Assembly: GCA_963750255.1 (NCBI GenBank)
Contig: CAVVPZ010000012.1
Coordinates: forward strand, 71,840 to 135,839
Reading direction: 5' to 3'
Length of the DNA stretch: 64,000 bases
Origin: DATLED01 sp963750255
GTDB taxonomy: Bacteria; Actinomycetota; Acidimicrobiia; Acidimicrobiales; CADCTF01
The number at the start of each line of letters is the position of its first letter. Positions within the stretch are counted from its first letter, which is position 1. Both the position numbers and the translations under genes were made by a program. The notes beneath the pieces were generated by a model. It was not told where the DNA came from. It searched no databases and was given only the letters and a program-made list of their open reading frames with translations. Shown in pieces: positions 37,191 to 46,800 of the stretch.

Positions 37191-38039
37191 TTCGTCGCTC
37201 CTTCCAGGGCGCGGGTGAGGGCTCGTTTGACGCAGACGGCGGCGACCTTCTTGCGGTAGGCGGTCGATGCGTGCAGGTCGTCGGACGGTTCGAGGTCGCG
37301 AGCGGCGAGGTCGGCCACCTCGGCGATGGTCGGCGCCGGCGACCAAGGCTTGCTTCGGCCGTCGGTCGCCCGCACCGGCTTCTCGGCCACGTTGATCAAG
37401 GCGATGCGGGCGTCGCCGACCCGGCTTCACGGCCACGACGGCGCCCGACCATGGCGAAGTCGCCGTGGCGGCGGGCGACCTCCTCGACGGCGACGCCGGT
37501 GCCCGGCGCCAGCACGGGGAAGTCGATGGCGGTCAGGATCTCGTCCGGCTCGAGGGCGGTCGTGAAGTAGCCGCCGAAGAAGTCGTCGGCGGCTGATCGT
37601 CCGCTCGCCCCGCGCCTCGGAGCGGGCGATGAACGTCGCGCCCAAGGCGAGGGCCACCGCCGGCAGCTCGGCGGCCGGGTCGGCGTGGGCGATGCTCCCG
37701 CCGACCGTGCCCCGGGAGCGGATGGCGGCGTGGCCGATGAAGCGGCATGGCCTCGGTGATGAGCGGCACGGCCGCGCGCGATCTCGGCCGAGCGGTGGGC
37801 AGCCGGTGGCGGACGAGTGGCGCCGATGCGCAGCGAGCCGTTGACCCGCTCGATGGCGCCAGCTCGGCGACGCGGTTGACGTCGACGAGCAGCTCGGGAT
37901 GGGCCAATCGCAGCGACATCAGCGGGATCAGGCTCTGGCCTCCGGCCAGCACCTTGGCTTCGTCGCCTCCTTCGGCCAAGGCTGGAGCGCCTCGTCGAGC
38001 GAGTGCGACGGCGACGTAGTCGAACGGGGGCGGCTTCAC
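37187..38039 (-). CDS. Molybdenum hydroxylase FAD subunit (CoxM-like)
   Basis: About 285 residues from ATG 38039: MKPPPFDYVAVALARRGAPA, KVLAGGQSLIPLMSLRLAHP (FAD pyrophosphate motif), then GTVGGSIAHADPAAELPA-type block (seen in shifted frame), YFTTALEPDEILTAIDFPV and C-terminal STAYRKKVAAVCVKRALTRA. Shifts near 37860, 37800, 37740, 37600 and 37430. First gene of the M-S-L order, the same as in carbon-monoxide dehydrogenase operons, though the large-subunit loop argues for another substrate. The acyl-CoA dehydrogenase and dehydrogenase genes downstream are on the same strand. Confidence 0.85.
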
Positions 38040-38068
38040 AGTCCGGCGACCTTATCCACTCCTCCTGC

Positions 38069-38115
38069 TTCTGGGCGGGCCGAGCGACCCCAGAGGTCGA
38101 TTGACCCACCCAGAA
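38069..38115. repeat. 47-bp palindromic element, copy A
   Basis: Outer arms TTCTGGGCGGG and CCCACCCAGAA, inner arms GCGACC/GGTCGA around CCAGA. Lies between the FAD-subunit start (38039) and the first AbiEi/DUF559-type gene (38159). Differs from copy B only in a few bases at the right inner flank. Confidence 0.75.
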
Positions 38116-38158
38116 GGCGTCGGCGACCGATCGTGTCGCACCCCGATGTGAGGGTGGA

Positions 38159-39119
38159 GTGGTGGACGGAGAGGCCGGGCTCGACCGGCGGATCCTCGCA
38201 GCGGTTTCGCGTCGCGGCCGCCGCCTGTTGACCCATGCTGAGCTCGTCGAGGTGGGGGCGACAAACAAGGAGATCGAGGGACGCTGCGGATCGCGGCACC
38301 CTCCAGCGCATCCACCACGAGGTGTACCTCGTCGGCGCCGGCGAGCTGACCTGGCACGAACGCGTGCTGGCCGGCGTGCTCGCGGCGGCGCGACCGCAGC
38401 GGCGGACGTGTTCTCGGCCGTCGCCCTCTTCGGCCTCCCGAACTATTCGCCTGGCTCGGTCCATGTGGAGGTCGCCCACGGAAGGGAGCTCGTGGCTAAG
38501 GGCGTCACGGTCCACCGGACCCCGCCGCACTGTGCCGACGACGGTCATCGGCGGCATCCGGGTCGTGTGTCTGGAAGAGGCACTGTTGCAGGTTGCGCCC
38601 TACGTCTCGACCCGCTCGCTCCACCGGTTGCTCACCACGGCGTGGCGCATGAACCAGACGACGCCCCGCAAGGTGCTCGTCCACCTTGCCGACCATGGCG
38701 GTCGGGGCGTGCGGGGCGTCCGACGGCTGCGGGAGGTCGCCGAGCTCTACGAGGCCACGCGTCGCGGTCCTGGTAGCGAGGCCGAGGCCGACTTCCTCTT
38801 CGACTTTCTCTCCGCCCTCGACGCCGCCGGCATCGAGCAGCCCGAGATGCAGTACGCCATCCCCATCCGAGGCGGCGCCGAGAAGGTCGTTCCCGACTTC
38901 ACCTGGCCCGACCGGGGCAAGGTCATCGAGATGAAGGGCCTCTCGGCCCACGGCGACTACGTCATCCAGGACGACGACAACGAGCGCGAGGAGGCCATCC
39001 GCGCCGCCGGATGGGAGCTTGCTGTCGTCACGCCCCGGTCGATGCGTGAACGGCCGGGGGCCGTCATTGCCCGCCTCCTCCTCTTTCTGGGCGGGCCGAG
39101 CGACCCCAGAGGTCGATGA
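38159..39119 (+). CDS. AbiEi-like winged-helix plus DUF559/Vsr-like nuclease-fold protein, copy 1
   Basis: About 315 residues from GTG 38159 or 38162. N-terminal winged helix: RRGRRLLTHAELVEVGATNK then GTLQRIHHEVYLVGAGELTW, as in type IV toxin-antitoxin AbiEi antitoxins. Middle: VIGGIRVVCLEEALLQVAPY. C-terminal PD-(D/E)xK-like fold: EKVVPDFTWPDRGKVIEMKG (Asp ... Glu-x-Lys), QDDDNEREEAIRAAGWEL and VVTPRSMRERPG, the DUF559/Vsr pattern. Frame jumps near 38285, 38400 and 38540. The stop codon and last 12 codons lie inside palindrome copy B. No toxin gene sits beside it. Nuclease activity is inferred only from the motif. Confidence 0.72.
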
Positions 39120-39131
39120 GCCCACCCAGAA
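39085..39131. repeat. 47-bp palindromic element, copy B
   Basis: Same element as copy A: left 32 bases identical (TTCTGGGCGGGCCGAGCGAC, then CCCAGAGGTCGA), right arm CCCACCCAGAA. It forms the 3' end of the first AbiEi/DUF559-type gene, whose TGA is at 39117-39119. Confidence 0.75.
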
Positions 39132-39185
39132 TTCGGAGCGGGTCTGCCGGGTCGGCGTGGCTTCACGGCATTCGATCTGACTATG

Positions 39186-39200
39186 GTTCGATGATCGAAC
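39186..39200. promoter_or_regulatory. Palindromic site upstream of serine hydrolase
   Basis: GTTCGAT-G-ATCGAAC, perfect 7-base arms, 17 bases before ATG 39218, followed by AATC and GGGGGG (39208-39213). Closely similar to 16172-16186 and sharing CGAACAATC plus G-run with 24741-24756. Confidence 0.5.
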
Positions 39201-39217
39201 AATCTCCGGGGGGCGAA

Positions 39218-40448
39218 ATGTCGGAAGCACGGGAACTCGAAGCGGTCACCAAGGTCATGAACGCGCAGGTCGAGGCGGGGGAGATCTCGGGTGCCATCAC
39301 CGCCGTCTCCATCGCCGGGGAAGTGGTCCACTTCGCCACCCACGGCTATCGAGATCTCGAGACCCGCGAGCCGATGCCGGCCGACGCCATCTTCCGCATG
39401 GCGTCGTCGACCAAGCCGGTGGTCGGCGTGGCCGTGATGCAACAGATCGAGCGGGGCACGGTCGATCCCGACGACAAGGTGTCGAAGTTCATCCCCGAGT
39501 TCACCAACACGATGGTGGCGGTCAAGAAGCCGGGCAGCGCGCCCAGCGCCCGAGGCGGCGCCGACAGCGACGGTGTCGATGGGCGCCGGGTTCGGTCCTG
39601 GGGCCGCCGGGCCGCCGCCCGAGGTCGACCTGGTGCCGGCCGAGCGCGACCTGCTCGTCCGCGACCTGCTCACCCACACCTCGGGGCTGTTGAGCGGCGG
39701 GCTCGGCCAGGCCGTCAATACCGTCAAGCGCGAGCGGGGCGACACGCTGGCCAGCTACATCCCCAAGCTCGGCCAAGTGGCGCTCGACTTCCAGCCCGGC
39801 TCTCGGTGGCAGTACAGCCCGGGCACCGGCATCGACGTGCTCGGCCGCATCGTCGAGATCGTCTCCGGCCAACCCCTCGACCAGTACCTGGTCACGGAGA
39901 TCTTCGAGCCGACGGGCATGGTCGACACCCACTTCTCCCTGCCCGACGACAAGAAGGACCGGCTCCTGCCGCTCTATCGACTCGTCGACGACAAGCTCGT
40001 CAAGGCCGATCCCAAGATGGCCAACATGATGGCCTCGAGCACCTACTTCAGCGGGTCCGGCGGGCTGATGAGCACGGCCGGTGACTACCTCCGCTTCGAG
40101 CAGATGCTCACCGCTGGCGGCTCGATCGACGGCAATCAGGTGCTCGAGCCAGACACGGTCAAGCTCATGGCCACCAACCACGTCGGCGACCTCTTCCGGG
40201 GCCTCCAGATCCCGGTCGAGGGCATCGGCTTCGGGTACACGGTGCAGGTGGTCCTCGACGCAGAGAAGGCCAACAGCGCTCGCGGCAACGGCGCCTTCGG
40301 CTGGGGCGGCGCGTTCGGCACCATGACGTGGAGCGATCCGAGCCGAAACGTCTCGGGCGTCTTCTTCGTGCAGCAGCCAAACCTCAAGGTGCGGGCCCGC
40401 TTCGAGCGCTCAGTCCGCGCCGCCGTCGACGAGCTCCTCGGGGCCTAG
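39218..40448 (+). CDS. Serine hydrolase (class C beta-lactamase fold)
   Basis: ATG 39218 follows a G-rich ribosome site. About 410 residues: FRMASSTKPVVGVAVMQQIE (SxxK), LLVRDLLTHTSGLLSGGLGQ, WQYSPGTGIDVLGRIVEIVS (YxP/YxN region), STYFSGSGGLMSTAGDYLRF and GAFGWGGAFGTMTWSDPSRN (C-terminal HxG-like strand, here WGG). One base shift near 39560. Most similar in layout to EstB-type esterases and actinobacterial LipE-like proteins. No signal peptide. Ends TAG sharing bases with the convergent methyltransferase's stop. Confidence 0.82.
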
Positions 40449-41142
40449 CTTCGGGCCACGATCAGCCCGTGGCCGGCCTCGGTCAGCTGGGAGAGGTCGC
40501 GGGCCAAGATGTCGTTGGCCGGCTGTTCGCCGAGTTCGGATCGGAGGGCGTCGGCTTCGGCATGGGCCAAGGCCAGGAAGCGGCCGAGGGTGTCGCGCCA
40601 ATCGGCGGATTGCTCGTCGCGCTCGATGACGAAACCGGCCTCGGTGAGGGCGGCACGGGGGTCGACGAGTTGGGGCCCGACCAGCACCAGCCGCCGGCCG
40701 GGTCGCAGGATGCGGCCGATCTCGGCGAACGTGGCTTCCAGTTGGGTGGCGAAGTGCAGGGCATCCAACACGAGCACGGCGTCGGCGACGTCGTCCTCGA
40801 GACCGGTGGCCAGGAAGTGACCCTCGACCACCGTGCGCCTCGAGTTGGCGTGCTGGCCGGCGATCTCGAGGCCGACCGGGAGAGGGATCGACGCCAATCC
40901 AGTCACGTCGAGGTGATCGGCGATCCACATGCCGACCTCGCCCCGACCGCAGCCGAGGTCGACCATCGTCTCGCCGGGTGACAACTCGAGCGCGGCGGCC
41001 ACTACTCGAGCGGCCACGACGGCCACATCGTGGTCGGCTCGACGCCTTCGGGCAGCGCCGCGGACAGCGTCTGCCTTTTGATACGCGAGAGCGTCGGGGA
41101 CACCGCGCCATGCGACCGATTCCAGCGTTCGCGGTCAATCAT
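40445..41142 (-). CDS. Class I SAM-dependent methyltransferase
   Basis: About 232 residues from ATG 41142 (MIDRERWNRSHGAVSPTLSR). After one shift near 41036: ETMVDLGCGRGEVGMWIADH (SAM motif I), DAVLVLDALHFATQLEATFA and LRPGRRLVLVGPQLV (motif III), ending AGHGLIVARS. Substrate unknown. Confidence 0.75.
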
Positions 41143-41255
41143 GATCGGTTACGGCACGAGGGAGGTTTCACCGCCGGGAGACTGTAGGCGTGGCGAAGGT
41201 GACGCCGTCGATGCACGCCCCCAGCACACCGTCGCCTCGAACGCCCGCCCGACCG

Positions 41256-41301
41256 TTCTGGGCGGGCTGGACGACCCATCGGTCGATGAGGCCGCCCAGA
41301 A
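41256..41301. repeat. 46-bp palindromic element, copy C
   Basis: TTCTGGGCGGGC left arm and GCCGCCCAGAA right arm with inner ACGACC/GGTCGA. It lies in the only gene-free stretch of about 210 bases (41143-41352), 52 bases ahead of the second AbiEi/DUF559-type gene; copy A stands about 45 bases ahead of the first. Confidence 0.7.
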
Positions 41302-41352
41302 CGGATCGGCCGCCAGGGCATTGCTGTCGCACGCGGATGCGAGGGTGGACGG

Positions 41353-42290
41353 GTGGACGGAGAGGCCGGGCTCGACCGGCGGATCCTCGCAGCGGTTTCG
41401 CGTCGCGGCCGCCGCCTTCTCACCCATGCCGAGCTCATCGCGGAAGGAGCGACGAACCGACAGATCGAGGTCCGGTGCCAGCGGGGCACCCTCCAACGCA
41501 TCCACGACGAGGTGTACCTCGCCGGCGCCGGCGCGCTGTCGTGGCACGAACGGCTCGAACGCCGGCGTCCTCGCCGGCGGGGAGACGGGCGCCGCGGCCG
41601 GATTCTCGGCCCTCGCGGCTGCGCGGCCTGCCGGACTACGTGCCGAGGTCGATGCACGTCCAGGTCGCGCACGGCACGGAGCTCGTCGCCGCCGGGCGTC
41701 ACCCGCCACCGCAGCCGCCGGGGCGTGCCGACGAAGGTGATCGATGGGATCCGCGTCGTCTGCCTCGAGGAGGCGCTGCTCCAGGTGGCGGCCAAGCTGC
41801 CCGCCCGTCAAGTCCATCGCCTCCTCACGACGCCTGGCGGAAGGTGCACACCACGCCCCGCAAGGTGCTCCATCCACCTGGAGGCCACGGCGGCCGGGGC
41901 GTAAGCGGCGTGCGCCGGCTTCGAGCGGTCGCCGAGCTCTACGACGAGCACCCGCCGGGGTCCGGGCAGCGAGGCGGAGGCCGACTTTCTCTTCGACTTC
42001 CTCGCCGCCCTCGACGCCGCCGCCATCGAGCGACCGGAGCTCCAGCACGTCATCGAGATCCGAGACGGCACCGAGCGGGTGGTCCCCGACTTCACCTGGC
42101 CCCGCCGGCGGTCGGTCATCGAGATGAAGGGCCTCGCGGCCCACGGGGACTAGTCGTCCAGGACGAGGACAACGAGCGCGAGTCCGACATCCGGGCCGCA
42201 GGCTGGCGGCTCGCGACGCCATCACCCCTCGGGCCATGCGGGAGCGGCCCGGCCGGACGATCGCCCGCCTCGTCGAGTTCCTAGAGCAGC
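41353..42290 (+). CDS. AbiEi-like plus DUF559-like protein, copy 2, heavily frameshifted
   Basis: Paralogue of the gene at 38159. GTG 41353; the first 66 bases around the start (41352-41417) are identical to 38161-38226. Winged helix: RRGRRLLTHAELIAEGATNR then GTLQRIHDEVYLAGAGALSW. Middle: VIDGIRVVCLEEALLQVAAK, and GVSGVRRLRAVAELYD. C-terminal: VVPDFTWPRRRSVIEMKGL, QDEDNERESDIRAAGWRL and RAMRERPGRTIARLVEF. At least seven frame jumps (near 41565, 41640, 41700, 41830, 41870, 41960 and 42155), denser than in copy 1, so this copy may be truly decaying. The end is uncertain and runs towards palindrome D. Confidence 0.6.
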
Positions 42291-42310
42291 CACTCGCCGA
42301 CTCGCAACGA

Positions 42311-42354
42311 ACTGGGCGCAGGGCGACCTATGAGGTCGATCAGCCCGCCCAGAA
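42311..42354. repeat. 44-bp palindromic element, copy D
   Basis: ACTGGGCGCAGGGCGACC on the left, GGTCGAT and GCCCGCCCAGAA on the right. The most diverged copy. Lies between the second AbiEi/DUF559-type gene and the end of gltD (42366). Confidence 0.6.
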
Positions 42355-42365
42355 CGAGGCCAGGG

Positions 42366-43809
42366 CTACGGGACGAGCGGCGCCGGCAGGAGGGTCTCGC
42401 CCATGAGGTGGCGGTCGACGGCGGCGGCGCACGAGCGACCTTCGGCGATGGCCCACACGATGAGGGACTGGCCGCGGCCCATGTCGCCGGCGACGAACAC
42501 GCCGTCGACGTCGGTGGCCCACGTCGAGTCGCGGGCGACGTTGCCGCGGTCGGTCAAGCTCGACGCCGAGCGTCGTCGAGCAGGCCGCCCTGCTCGGGGC
42601 CGACGAAGCCCATGGCCAGGTAGACCCGTTCGCACTCGAGCTCGAAGTCGGTGCCCTCGACCTTGTCGAACTTGCCCGTCGACCATCTCGACCTCGTGGG
42701 CCCGCAGCGCCCGCACGTTGCCGTCCGTCGTCGCCGAGGAAGCACTCGGTGTTGACGGAGAACACGCGCTCGCCGCCCTCCTCGTGGGCCGACGACACCC
42801 GGAACATGCAGCGGCCACGTCGGCCACGGCGTCGAGTCGGCCCGGGTCTCGGGCGGCCTCGGCATGATCTCGAACTGGTGGATCGACGTGGCGCCCTGGC
42901 GGATGGCGGTGCCGAGGCAGTCGGCGCCGGTGTCGCCGCCGCCGATGATGACGACCCGCTTGCCCTCGCGACGTGATCGGGCGGCGTCGTCGAGGTCGCC
43001 CTGCTGCACCTTGTTGGCGCCGGGCAGGTACTCCATGGCCTGGTAGATGCCCGTGAGCTCGCGCCCCGGGATGGGCAGGTCGCGCCACGCCGTGGCGCCG
43101 CCGGCCAACACGACGGCGTCGAACTCGGCCCGCAGCTCCTCGACGGTGACGTCGACGCCGACGTTCACGCCGGTGCGGAACTCGGTGCCCTCGGCCGTCC
43201 ATCTGCTCGAGGCGGCGGTCGAGGAACCTCTTCTCCATCTTGAACTCGGGGATGCCGTAGCGCATGAGCCCGCCGATGCGGTCGGCCCGCTCGAACACGA
43301 CCACGTCGTGGCCGGCCCGGGTCAGCTGCTGGGCGGCGGCCAGGCCCGACGGCCCGGACCCGACGACGGCGACCCGCTTGCCCGTCTTCGACCTCGGGCA
43401 TGACGGGCGCGACCCAGCCCTCGGCCCACGCCCGCTCGATGATCTCGACCTCGACCTGCTTGATCGTGACCGGGTCCTGGTTGATGCCGAGCACGCAGGC
43501 CGCCTCGCACGGCGCCGGGCACAGCCGCCCGGTGAACTCGGGGAAGTTGTTGGTGGCGTGCAGCCGCTCGATGGCGTCCTGCCAGTTGTCGCGGTAGACG
43601 AGGTCGTTCCAGTCGGGGATGAGGTTGCCGAGCGGGCAGCCGTTGTTGCAGAACGGGATGCCGCAGTCCATGCAGCGCGACGCCTGGGTCTCGAGCGCGT
43701 CCTCGGGGAACGGCTCGTAGACCTCGTTCCAGTCGAGGATGCGCACCGGCACGGGCCGGCGGGTGGGCGTCTCCCGCTCGTGCTTCAGGAAGCCGGTGAC
43801 CTCACCCAC
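42366..43809 (-). CDS. gltD: Glutamate synthase small subunit
   Basis: About 480 residues from GTG 43809 (VGEVTGFLKHERETPTRRPV). The two 4Fe-4S Cys groups are CMDCGIPFCNNGCPLGN and CPAPCEAACVLGI. After frame jumps near 43390 and 43200 the FAD and NADPH regions follow (RIGGLMRYGIPEFKMEKRFL, VVIIGGGDTGADCLGTAIRQ, ERVYLAMGFVGPEQGGLLDD, GVFVAGDMGRGQSLIVWAIA). It oxidises NADPH and feeds electrons to GltB. The GTG overlaps the gltB stop by eight bases. Further shifts near 42970, 42830, 42680 and 42560. Confidence 0.9.
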
Positions 43810-46800
43810 GGCTGGCCACCATGATCGCCTCGTCCACGGAAAGTCCCTTCTCCTCGGCCGATGGCGGCCGCTTCGAGCACCCGCTTGTAGTCCTTGGGCA
43901 TCACCTTCACGAAGTGACGCAACTGTTCGTGCCACCGGGCCAGCAGCCGTTCGGCCACCGGCGACCCGGTCTCGGTCTGCGTGGCGGCGGACCGCCGCCC
44001 GCAGCCACTCCCGGTCGTCGTCGTCGAGCGGGTCGAGGTCGACCATCTCGCCGTTGAGGTTGCCGGCGAAGCTCGGTCGTCGGGGTCGTGGATGTAGGCG
44101 ATGCCGCCCGACATCCCGGCGCCGAAGTTGCGGCCCGGTCGGGCCGAGCACGACCACCCGGCCGCCGGTCATGTATTCACAGCCGTGGTCGCCGACGCCC
44201 TCGACGACGGCGGTGGCGCCGGAGTTGCGCACGCAGAACCGTTCGCCGACCTTGCCCCGCAGGTAGGCCTCGCCGCCCGGTCGCCCCGTAGAGGATGACG
44301 TTGCCGGCGATGATGTTGTCCTCGGCCACGAAGCTCTCGTGCGAGGTCGCCGGCGGGCGCACGATGATGCGCCCGCCCGAGAGGCCCTTGCCCACGTAGT
44401 CGTTGGCGTCGCCGGACAGCCGCAGGGTGATGCCCTGGGCAGGAAGGCCCCGAACGACTGGCCGGCCGACCCGGTCATGTTGAAGACGATCGTGTCGTCG
44501 GGCAGGCCGGCGGCGCGGTAGCGCTTGGTGAGCTCGTAGCCGAGCATCGTGCCGACGGTGCGGTTGACGTTGCGCACCTCGATGTCGGCCGCGCACCTTC
44601 TCGCCCCGCTCGAGGGCCGGCTCGGCCAGCTCGATGAGCCGGTTGTCGAGGGCCCGGTCGAGGCCATGGTCCTGGGTCTGGGTCTGGTACGGCTTGGTGC
44701 CCTCGGGCACCGGCGGCATGTCGAGGATCGGCGACGAGGTCGAGGCCGGCCGCCTTCCAGTGGTCGACGGCGGTCGTCGGTGTCGATGACGTCGGCGCTG
44801 ACCGATGGCCTCTGCGATCGAGCGGAACCCGAGCTCGGCCAGCAGCTCGCGCACCTCCTCGGCGATGTACTCGAAGAAGGTGACGACGAACTCGGGCTTG
44901 CCGCTGTAGCGCGAGCGCGCAGCTCCTCGTTCTGCGTGGCGATGCCGACCGGACAGGTGTCGAGGTGGCAGACCCGCATCATGATGCAGCCGCTCACCAC
45001 CAGCGGGGCGGTGGCGAAGCCGAACTCCTCGGCCCCGAGCAGCGCGGCGATGACGACGTCGCGGCCGGTCTTGAGCTGCCCGTCGACCTGCACGACGATG
45101 CGGTCGCGCAGCCCGTTCAGCAACAACGTCTGCTGCGTCTCGGCCAGACCGAGCTCCCACGGCGCGCCCGCGTGCTTCAGCGAGGTCAGCGGCGAAGCGC
45201 CCGTGCCGCCGTCGTGGCCGCAGATCAGCACCACGTCGGCGTGGGCCTTGGACACGCCGGCGGCGACCGTGCCGACGCCCGACCTCGGCCACCAGCTTCA
45301 CGTGGATGCGGCGCCTGGGGGTTGGCGTTCTTGAGGTCGTGGATCAGCTGCGCCAGGTCCTCGATCGAATAGATGTCGTGGTGGGGCGGGGGGCTGATGA
45401 GCCCCACGCCGGTGCGTCGTCCCCCGGGTCTTGGCGATCCAGGGGTAGATCTTGAAGCCCGGCAGCTGGCCGCCCTCGCCCGGCTTGGCGCCCTGGGCCA
45501 TCTTGATCTGGATGTCGTCGGAGTTGACGAGGTACTCACTCGTCACGCCGAAGCGACCCGACGCCACCTGCTTGATCGAGCTGCGCCGCTCGGGGTCGAA
45601 GAGCCGCTCGGCGTCTTCGCCACCCTCGCCGGTGTTGGACTTGGCCCCGATCGAGTTCATGGCCACGGCCAGCGTCGAGTGGGCCTCCATGCTGATGGAG
45701 CCATACGACATGGCGCCGGTGCTGAACCGCTTGACGATCTCGCTACCGGTTCGACCTCGTCGATCGGCACCGGCGGGCGGGCGCCGTCCTTGAACCGGAA
45801 CAGGCCCCGCAGCGTGGCCAACTTCGACGACTGGTCGTTGACCAGCGCGGTGTACTCCTTGAAGATCTTGTACTGCTTGGTGCGGGTGCCGTGCTGGAGG
45901 CGGAACACGGTCTCGGGGTTGAACAAGTGGTGCTCGCCCTCGCGCCGCCACTGGTACTCGCCGCCGCCCTGCAGCTCGCGGTGGGCCAACTCGGCGGGCC
46001 GGTCGGGCCACGCCACGCGATGCCGCGCCGCGACCTCGGCCGCCAACTCGTCGAGGCCGACCCCGCCGAGGCGACTGACGGTGCCGACGAAGTACTCGTC
46101 GACCAAGTCCTGGCCGAGCCCGATGGCTTCGAACACCTGGGCGCCGGTGTAGGAGGCGACGGTGCTGATGCCCATCTTCGACATCACCTTGAGCACGCCC
46201 TTGCCGGCGCGCCTTGATGTAGTTGCGCACGGCCTTGCGTTACGGTGACGCCCTCGATCACGCCGGTGCGGATCTCGTCCTCGATGGTCTCGAAGGCGAG
46301 GTAGGGATTGACGGCGGCGGCGCCGTACCCAATGAGCAGGGCCATGTGATGGACCTCGCGAGCGTCGCCGCACTCGACCACGAGGCCGACCCGCGTCGCG
46401 GGTCTTCTCCCGGATCAGGTGGTGGTGGACGGCGGCTGGTCAGCAACAGGCTCGGGATCGGCGCCATGCGTGGCGCTCGAGTGGCGGTCGCTGAGGATGA
46501 TGATGCTCGCGCCGAGGTTGACGGCTTCGGTGACCTTGACCCGGATGCGACTCGAGGGCACGGCGCATGCCCTCGCCGCCCTCGGCCACGGGGTAGAGGC
46601 CGTCGATGGCGTAGCGACTTCCAGCCGGGCTGGGCCGGCCCTCGTCGTTGATGTAGAGCAGCTTGGCCAGCTCGTCGTTGGAGATGACCGGGTAGGGGAG
46701 CGCGATCTGCGCGGGCGCTCTCGGGCGTCGGCGCCAGCAGGTTGCGCTCGGGGCCGAGGCGGTTGCCGAGGCTGGTGACGAGCTCTTCGCGGATGGCGTC

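Noticed and set aside
22918..40448. Two beta-lactamase-fold proteins as drug-resistance enzymes
   Set aside because: No signal peptides and neighbours are acyl-CoA genes; esterase-like roles are more likely.
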